A stretch of 64,000 nucleotides of DNA from Laceyella putida (GTDB taxonomy: Bacteria; Bacillota; Bacilli; Thermoactinomycetales; Thermoactinomycetaceae): the NCBI RefSeq assembly GCF_042665195.1, contig NZ_JBHTBW010000032.1, positions 1 through 64,000 of the forward strand, read 5' to 3'. The notes below the pieces were generated by a model, which searched no databases, was not told where the DNA came from, and was given only the letters and a program-made list of their open reading frames with translations. The position numbers and the translations under genes are program-made. Of the stretch, positions 58,960 through 64,000 are shown piece by piece; position 1 is the stretch's first letter, and each line of letters starts with the position of its first letter.

Positions 58960-59065
58960 GCTCGTTTCAGTTGAATAATGGATGACAAATTTGGTATTGT
59001 TACAGATACGAGTGTAAAAACTCTGTGGAAGAAAACGGCGATACTGTTGAGGGGAGGGCCATCCT

Positions 59066-61141
59066 ATGGCCGATTCGCTGGTTATTGTCGAATCGCCCGC
59101 GAAAGCCAAAACCATTAAAAAGTATTTAGGTGGCAAATATATTGTCAAGGCTTCGATGGGGCATGTGCGCGACTTGCCAAAGAGCCAATTGGGAGTAAAT
59201 GTAGAAGAAAAATTCACACCCAAATATATAACCGTTCGAGGAAAAGGGGATGTCCTGAAGGAGCTGCGCGATGCGAAAAAGAAAGTGAAACGCGTTTATC
59301 TCGCCGCCGACCCTGATCGCGAAGGGGAAGCGATCGCATGGCATCTGGCGCATATTTTGGATGTTCCGCTCGATCAAGAGTGCCGTGTGGTATTTAATGA
59401 AATTACCAAACAAGCGGTAAAAGAAGCATTCAAACAACCGCGGAAGATCAATATGGACTTGGTGAACGCACAACAGGCGCGCCGCATTTTGGATCGGCTT
59501 GTGGGATACGGCATCAGTCCGATTTTATGGAAAAAGGTAAAGAAAGGATTAAGCGCGGGGCGTGTGCAATCGGTTGCGGTCAAATTGATCATGGACCGCG
59601 AGAATGAGATTCGCCAGTTTGTGCCGGAAGAATATTGGACGGTTACCGCCAGCCTGTTGAGCGGCGAAGAAGCGCTGGAAGCGAAATTCCATGGGTACCA
59701 CCAGAAGAAAACGGAATTAAAGTCCAAAGAAGAAGTGGATCAGTTGCTGGAAAACATCAAAGGGAAGCGTTTTATCGTGGAAGGGATCAAGACGAGCGAG
59801 CGCAAGCGCAACCCGGCTCCCTCGTTTATCACCAGCACGCTTCAACAGGAAGCGGCGCGCAAATTGAATTTCCGCGCCCAAAAGACGATGGCGGTGGCCC
59901 AGCAACTCTATGAAGGGATCGATCTCGGCAAAGAGGGAACGGTTGGTTTGATCACTTATATGAGAACGGATTCCACCCGCATCTCCGAGACGGCCCAATC
60001 CGAAGCGAAGGCCTATATCGAAAAGACCTATGGCAAAGAGTATTTGCCCGCGACACCCCGCATCCACAAGAAAAAAGCGGGGGCGCAAGATGCGCACGAA
60101 GCGATCCGTCCGACGTCGGTGCTGAGGACGCCGGCTGATATCAAGGATCATTTGTCGCGTGACCAGTTTCGCCTCTATAAGTTGATCTGGGAGCGGTTTG
60201 TCGCTTCGCAGATGGCGACCGCGGTTTTTGACGCGGTCACGGCCGATATCCGCGCGGGTGACGCTTTGTTCCGGGCCACGGGATCGAAGTTGAAGTTCCC
60301 CGGATTTATGAAGGTGTATGTCGAGGGCAATGACGAGAACAAAAAAGAAGAAGATAAGCTGTTGCCGCCACTCACTGAGGGGCAAGCCCTCAAACGGAAA
60401 AGAATTGACCCCAAACAGCACTTCACCCAGCCGCCACCGCGTTATTCAGAGGCGAGTTTGGTGAAGGAGCTGGAAGAGAAGGGGATTGGACGCCCCAGTA
60501 CATATGCGCCCACGTTGGATACGATCCAGAAGCGCGGGTATGTGTTCCTGAAAGAGAAACGGTTTGTGCCCTCTGAGTTGGGAGAGATTGTGATCCAACT
60601 GATTGAAGAGTTTTTCCCGGAGATATTGAATGTGAAGTTTACGGCGCATATGGAAGATGACTTGGACCAAGTGGAGGAAGGCAAAGCGGATTGGATCGAG
60701 ATTCTGGACCGCTTTTATCAGCCCTTTCAAGGAAGGTTGGAAACGGCTGAGAAAGAGATGGCGGAAGTGGAGCTGGAAGACGAGGTCTCAGACGAGGTAT
60801 GTGAAAAGTGCGGCAGTCCGATGGTATATAAGTTTGGCCGCTACGGCAAGTTCCTCGCCTGTTCCTCTTTCCCCGAGTGCCGCAACACCAAGGCGATCAT
60901 CAAGTCGACCGGGGTCACTTGCCCCAAATGCAAAGAAGGCGAAGTGGTAGAACGCAAAAGCAAAAAGCAACGAACGTTTTATGGGTGCAACCGGTATCCC
61001 GACTGTGATTTTGTCTCGTGGGATCCCCCCGTTGCGCGCCCGTGTCCCAAGTGCCGGGGGATGATGGTGGAGAAGAAAGGGAAAAAGGGAACGGTGACTC
61101 GTTGCACATCATGTGATTACACCGAAGAGACGAAGGACTAA
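59066..61141 (+). CDS. topA: DNA topoisomerase I
   Basis: 691 residues, normal for Bacilli. Type IA enzyme that relaxes negative supercoils. Seen: Toprim LVIVESPAKAKTIKKYL at the N-terminus and AADPDREGEAIAWHL, the active-site tyrosine in GLITYMRTDSTRIS, and three C-terminal zinc ribbons (CEKCG, CPKCK, CPKCR each with a second Cys pair). GAGGGGAGGG precedes ATG 59066. Confidence 0.97.
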   Translation: MADSLVIVESPAKAKTIKKYLGGKYIVKASMGHVRDLPKSQLGVNVEEKFTPKYITVRGKGDVLKELRDAKKKVKRVYLAADPDREGEAIAWHLAHILDVPLDQECRVVFNEITKQAVKEAFKQPRKINMDLVNAQQARRILDRLVGYGISPILWKKVKKGLSAGRVQSVAVKLIMDRENEIRQFVPEEYWTVTASLLSGEEALEAKFHGYHQKKTELKSKEEVDQLLENIKGKRFIVEGIKTSERKRNPAPSFITSTLQQEAARKLNFRAQKTMAVAQQLYEGIDLGKEGTVGLITYMRTDSTRISETAQSEAKAYIEKTYGKEYLPATPRIHKKKAGAQDAHEAIRPTSVLRTPADIKDHLSRDQFRLYKLIWERFVASQMATAVFDAVTADIRAGDALFRATGSKLKFPGFMKVYVEGNDENKKEEDKLLPPLTEGQALKRKRIDPKQHFTQPPPRYSEASLVKELEEKGIGRPSTYAPTLDTIQKRGYVFLKEKRFVPSELGEIVIQLIEEFFPEILNVKFTAHMEDDLDQVEEGKADWIEILDRFYQPFQGRLETAEKEMAEVELEDEVSDEVCEKCGSPMVYKFGRYGKFLACSSFPECRNTKAIIKSTGVTCPKCKEGEVVERKSKKQRTFYGCNRYPDCDFVSWDPPVARPCPKCRGMMVEKKGKKGTVTRCTSCDYTEETKD

Positions 61142-61156
61142 GGAGAGAGAAAAGCA

Positions 61157-62479
61157 ATGACACAACCAGTTGTGACGGTAGTGGGCGCCGGGCTCGCCGG
61201 CAGTGAAGCGGCGTGGCAGTTGGCCGAGCGGGGCGTGCGCGTCAAGTTGTACGAAATGCGCCCGGTCAAAATGACGCCGGCCCATCGCGGGGGGCAATTC
61301 GCCGAGTTGGTGTGCAGCAACTCCTTGCGCGCCGCGACGCTGACCAATGCGGTCGGCATTTTGAAGGAAGAGATGCGCCGGTTGAATTCGATGATTATGC
61401 GCGCTGCCGACAAACATGCGGTTCCGGCGGGAGGGGCGCTGGCGGTGGATCGGGAGAGTTTCTCGCAGGAGATCACCGATTTGCTCCATAACCATCCGCA
61501 TGTGGAAGTGATCAAAGAAGAGATTCAAACCATCCCGGACGGACCGACGGTGATTGCCACCGGACCGCTGACGTCCGCCGCGTTGTCCGATCAATTGAAG
61601 GCGCTGACGGGGGAAGAGTACCTTTATTTTTACGATGCGGCGGCACCGATTGTGGAGAAAGAGAGCATCGATATGGAGAAGGTGTTTGTCGCTTCCCGCT
61701 ATGACAAGGGGGAAGCGGCCTATCTCAATTGCCCGATGACCGAAGAGGAATTTGACCGCTTTTATGAAGCGTTGGTCTCGGCGGAGACGGCTCCGCTGAA
61801 GGAATTTGAAAAAGAGATTTACTTTGAAGGGTGCATGCCGATTGAGGTGTTGGCGAAGCGCGGGAAGAAAACCCTGCTCTTCGGCACGATGAAACCGGTT
61901 GGGTTAACGGACCCGCGCACAGGCAAGCGGCCCTATGCCGTCGTCCAATTGCGTCAGGATAACAGTGCGGGAACCTTGTTCAATATCGTCGGCTTCCAAA
62001 CCCATTTGAAATGGGGTCCGCAAAAAGAAGTGATCCGATTGATCCCGGGCCTGGAAAATGCCGAGATCGTCCGTTATGGGGTGATGCATCGCAACACGTT
62101 CATCAATTCCCCCAAACTGCTGAAACCCACTTATCAGTTCCGTCGTCGTGACGACCTGTTTTTCGCGGGACAGATGACGGGTGTCGAGGGATATGTGGAA
62201 TCGGCCGCCGCCGGTTTGATCGCGGGAATCAATGCGGCGCGTTTTGTACAGGGCAAGGAATTGGCTGTGCCGCCCAAAACGACTGCCATCGGCAGTTTGG
62301 CCCATTACATCACCACAGCCGACTCAAAACATTTCCAACCGATGAATGCCAATTTTGGATTGTTTGAGGAGTTACCTGTGCGGATTCGGGGTAAAAAAGA
62401 ACGTGCGGAAAAATATGCGGAGCGAGCGCTTGAAGAGATCGCGTCTTTTTCTCGCCAAGTGAGCGATTCCGTTTCCTGA
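61157..62479 (+). CDS. trmFO: Folate-dependent tRNA(m5U54) methyltransferase
   Basis: 440-residue flavoenzyme that methylates U54 of tRNA with methylene-tetrahydrofolate. Seen: FAD motif VVGAGLAGSEAAWQL, CSNSLRAATLTNAVGILKEEM with the conserved cysteine, EGCMPIEVLAKRG, and GVEGYVESAAAGLIAGINAA. ATG 61157 lies 15 bases after topA. The long hairpin at 62526-62577 ends the transcript; xerC does not follow. Confidence 0.96.
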   Translation: MTQPVVTVVGAGLAGSEAAWQLAERGVRVKLYEMRPVKMTPAHRGGQFAELVCSNSLRAATLTNAVGILKEEMRRLNSMIMRAADKHAVPAGGALAVDRESFSQEITDLLHNHPHVEVIKEEIQTIPDGPTVIATGPLTSAALSDQLKALTGEEYLYFYDAAAPIVEKESIDMEKVFVASRYDKGEAAYLNCPMTEEEFDRFYEALVSAETAPLKEFEKEIYFEGCMPIEVLAKRGKKTLLFGTMKPVGLTDPRTGKRPYAVVQLRQDNSAGTLFNIVGFQTHLKWGPQKEVIRLIPGLENAEIVRYGVMHRNTFINSPKLLKPTYQFRRRDDLFFAGQMTGVEGYVESAAAGLIAGINAARFVQGKELAVPPKTTAIGSLAHYITTADSKHFQPMNANFGLFEELPVRIRGKKERAEKYAERALEEIASFSRQVSDSVS

Positions 62480-62525
62480 TGGTCCGGGCGGGTTGGTCAA
62501 TCGGCCCGAGCTTGGGGAAAGCGCA

Positions 62526-62577
62526 ATGAATGAAGGAACAGCAGCCTGGGAACTGCTGTTTCTTCGTGCATTCATTT
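62526..62577 (+). terminator. Terminator between trmFO and hslV
   Basis: AATGAATGAAGGAACAGCAG can pair with CTGCTGTTTCTTCGTGCATT with short interruptions; a T-rich arm ends the hairpin. Confidence 0.75.
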
Positions 62578-62629
62578 GTTCATGTTGATGTGAATTCTGT
62601 TCCACAGAACCGAAGAGGAGGAAATGCCA

Positions 62630-63169
62630 ATGGGTGCATTCCATGCCACGACCATTTTTGCAGTGAGACACAAAGGAGAAGCCGCCATTGCGGGAGACGG
62701 GCAAGTCACGTTTGGCAACCAAATGATCATGAAGCATGGGGCCAAAAAAGTGCGTCGTCTGTATAAAGGGCAAGTGCTGGCCGGTTTTGCCGGTTCCGTT
62801 GCGGATGCCCTCACCTTGTTTGAGAAGTTTGAAGCCAAATTGGAGGAGTATCATGGCAATCTGGCCCGGGCCGCGGTGGAGTTGGCCAAAGAGTGGCGAA
62901 CGGATAAGATGTTGCGCCAATTAGAGGCGATGATGATTGTGCTGAATCAACAACACTTACTGCTCATTTCGGGGACGGGGGAAGTGATTGAACCCGATGA
63001 TGAAGTGTTGGCGATCGGCTCGGGCGGAAGCTATGCCTTGTCCGCCGGACGCGCTTTAAAACGGTACGCCCCCGACTTAACGGCAAGAGAAATCGCTTAT
63101 GCGGCCCTCAGCATTGCAAGTGAAGTGTGTGTCTTTACCAATGATCAAATCATAGTGGAGGAGGTTTAA
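62630..63169 (+). CDS. hslV: ATP-dependent protease peptidase subunit HslV
   Basis: 179 residues from ATG 62630 with GAGGAGGAA seven bases ahead; ATG 62624 is too close to it. Proteasome-like peptidase that works with HslU. Seen: HATTIFAVRHKG at the start, AGDGQVTFGNQMIMKHGAKK, GFAGSVADALTLFEKFEAKL, AIGSGGSYALSAGRAL. The first Thr of HATT lines up with the N-terminal Thr nucleophile of other HslV proteins. B. subtilis ClpQ uses an N-terminal Ser after Met; that Ser is absent here (Gly2). Confidence 0.95.
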   Translation: MGAFHATTIFAVRHKGEAAIAGDGQVTFGNQMIMKHGAKKVRRLYKGQVLAGFAGSVADALTLFEKFEAKLEEYHGNLARAAVELAKEWRTDKMLRQLEAMMIVLNQQHLLLISGTGEVIEPDDEVLAIGSGGSYALSAGRALKRYAPDLTAREIAYAALSIASEVCVFTNDQIIVEEV

Positions 63170-63170
63170 T

Positions 63171-64000
63171 ATGGCACTCTTAAATCCCCAAGAAAAATGG
63201 ACTCCACGACAAATTGTGGCGGAGTTGGACAAATATATCGTCGGTCAAGACCAGGCGAAACGGGCAGTGGCCATCGCCTTGCGCAATCGGTATCGCCGAT
63301 CGCTCCTGCCAAAGGAATTAAAGGAAGAAGTGGTGCCTAAAAATATTTTGATGATTGGTCCGACCGGTGTCGGAAAAACAGAGATCGCCCGCCGTTTGGC
63401 CAAGCTTGTCGGCGCCCCGTTCGTGAAGCTGGAAGCGACGAAGTTCACGGAAGTGGGTTATGTTGGGCGCGATGTGGAATCGATGGTTCGCGACCTGGTT
63501 GAAACGGGTATTCGTATGGTAAAGCAAGAGAAATTAGAAAGCGTCAAAGAGCAGGCGCGGATATTGGCGGACGAGCGAATTGTCGAAATATTGGTACCGG
63601 AGAAAAAAACGGCATCCTCTTTTAAAAATCCATTGGAGCTTCTCTTTCAGCAAAACAGCGGTGCCTCCAACCCATCCCAGGATCCCGGCGAGCATGCGCG
63701 CATACGTGAGGAGCGGAGACGGATGAAGGAAAAGCTGTCAAGGGGCGAATTGGAAGAGCAAATCATTGAGATTGAAGTGGAAGAGCAGGCGCCCATGATG
63801 GATATGTTCGCCGGCATGGGATTGGACCAGATGGGCATGAACATGCAAGAGATGCTGGGGCAATTGATGCCGAAGAAAACGAAGCGCCGTCGCTTGCGGG
63901 TGCGGGACGCGCGCGAGGTGTTGATCCAGCAAGAAGGGCAGAAACTGATCGATATGGACACAGTGACCCAAGAAGCGTTGGAACGGGTGGAACAATCCGG
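63171..64000 (+). CDS. hslU: HslU ATPase subunit, cut by window end
   Basis: First 276 codons of the AAA+ unfoldase that feeds HslV. ATG 63171 follows GGAGGAGGT and starts one base after the hslV stop. Seen: PRQIVAELDKYIVGQDQAKR, Walker A GPTGVGKTEIARRLAK, EVGYVGRDVESMVRDL, and the inserted I domain with a Met-rich stretch (MMDMFAGMGLDQMGMNMQEM). Walker B and the C-terminal HslV-contacting end lie outside the window. Confidence 0.96.
   Translation, partial: MALLNPQEKWTPRQIVAELDKYIVGQDQAKRAVAIALRNRYRRSLLPKELKEEVVPKNILMIGPTGVGKTEIARRLAKLVGAPFVKLEATKFTEVGYVGRDVESMVRDLVETGIRMVKQEKLESVKEQARILADERIVEILVPEKKTASSFKNPLELLFQQNSGASNPSQDPGEHARIREERRRMKEKLSRGELEEQIIEIEVEEQAPMMDMFAGMGLDQMGMNMQEMLGQLMPKKTKRRRLRVRDAREVLIQQEGQKLIDMDTVTQEALERVEQS

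Overview
The window is a chromosomal stretch of a Gram-positive, endospore-forming Bacillales-type bacterium. The evidence is strong AAGGAGG-type ribosome sites, frequent GTG/TTG starts, a sucC-sucD-dprA-topA-trmFO-hslV-hslU block in the order known from Bacillus, the hemE-hemH-hemY order, a Bacillus-type HemZ, YheC/D-like and exosporium-like spore proteins, and low-GC-Firmicute CcpA/TreR sites. Base composition looks close to balanced and many start codons are non-ATG. A Thermoactinomycetaceae-like organism is my best guess, but this is inference and no 16S or search was available.

Layout, left to right. 0-2 kb: a decayed IS200/IS605 tnpB with an intact-looking right end, then a stand-alone cadC-type metal regulator. 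2-5.2 kb: a small protein kinase with an Arg/Ser/His-rich tail, an amino-acid permease and a creatininase-family amidohydrolase. 5.2-9 kb: the haem operon hemE-hemH-hemY behind a perfect Fnr/Crp-type palindrome. 9.5-15.5 kb: a Leloir block galT-galK-galE, followed by phosphoglucomutase and UTP-glucose-1-phosphate uridylyltransferase, which together connect galactose, glucose-phosphates and UDP-sugars. 15.6-27 kb: mixed housekeeping and accessory genes (MarR, EamA exporter, small zinc-ribbon proteins, cell-wall amidase, an Lsm-like small protein, a glycine-transporter-like membrane protein, SDR, TolB-like secreted protein, HemZ, a His/Cys repeat protein, a polysaccharide deacetylase). 27.2-31.7 kb: a 1475-residue protein built from about 120 ten-residue repeats. 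31.8-36 kb: the trehalose genes treR, treP, treA, with a fully readable promoter, operators and cre. 36.4 kb: an isolated hfq with an altered Sm2 motif.

37-52 kb reads as a spore-surface island: three glycosyltransferases, a polysaccharide pyruvyltransferase-like enzyme, UDP-GlcNAc 2-epimerase, a methyltransferase, two Lsm-like (DUF2642-like) proteins, two tandem BclA-C-terminal-like jelly-roll proteins with Cys/Arg/Lys-rich N-termini, another Cys/His-rich secreted-type protein, and a YheC/D-like ATP-grasp protein. Sequences matching the sporulation sigma-K promoter stand before two of the glycosyltransferases and partly before other genes. A 135-bp MITE with perfect 13-bp terminal repeats lies inside this island. 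An acyl-CoA synthetase-like gene also sits here and may be unrelated.

52-55.5 kb: a methyltransferase with an unknown partner, a tyrosinase next to a membrane-anchored cupredoxin, and a tiny membrane protein. 55.7-64 kb: sucCD, dprA, topA, trmFO, hslV and the start of hslU, cut by the window end. xerC, which stands between trmFO and hslV in Bacillus subtilis, is absent here. No tRNA, rRNA, CRISPR array or intact prophage was seen.
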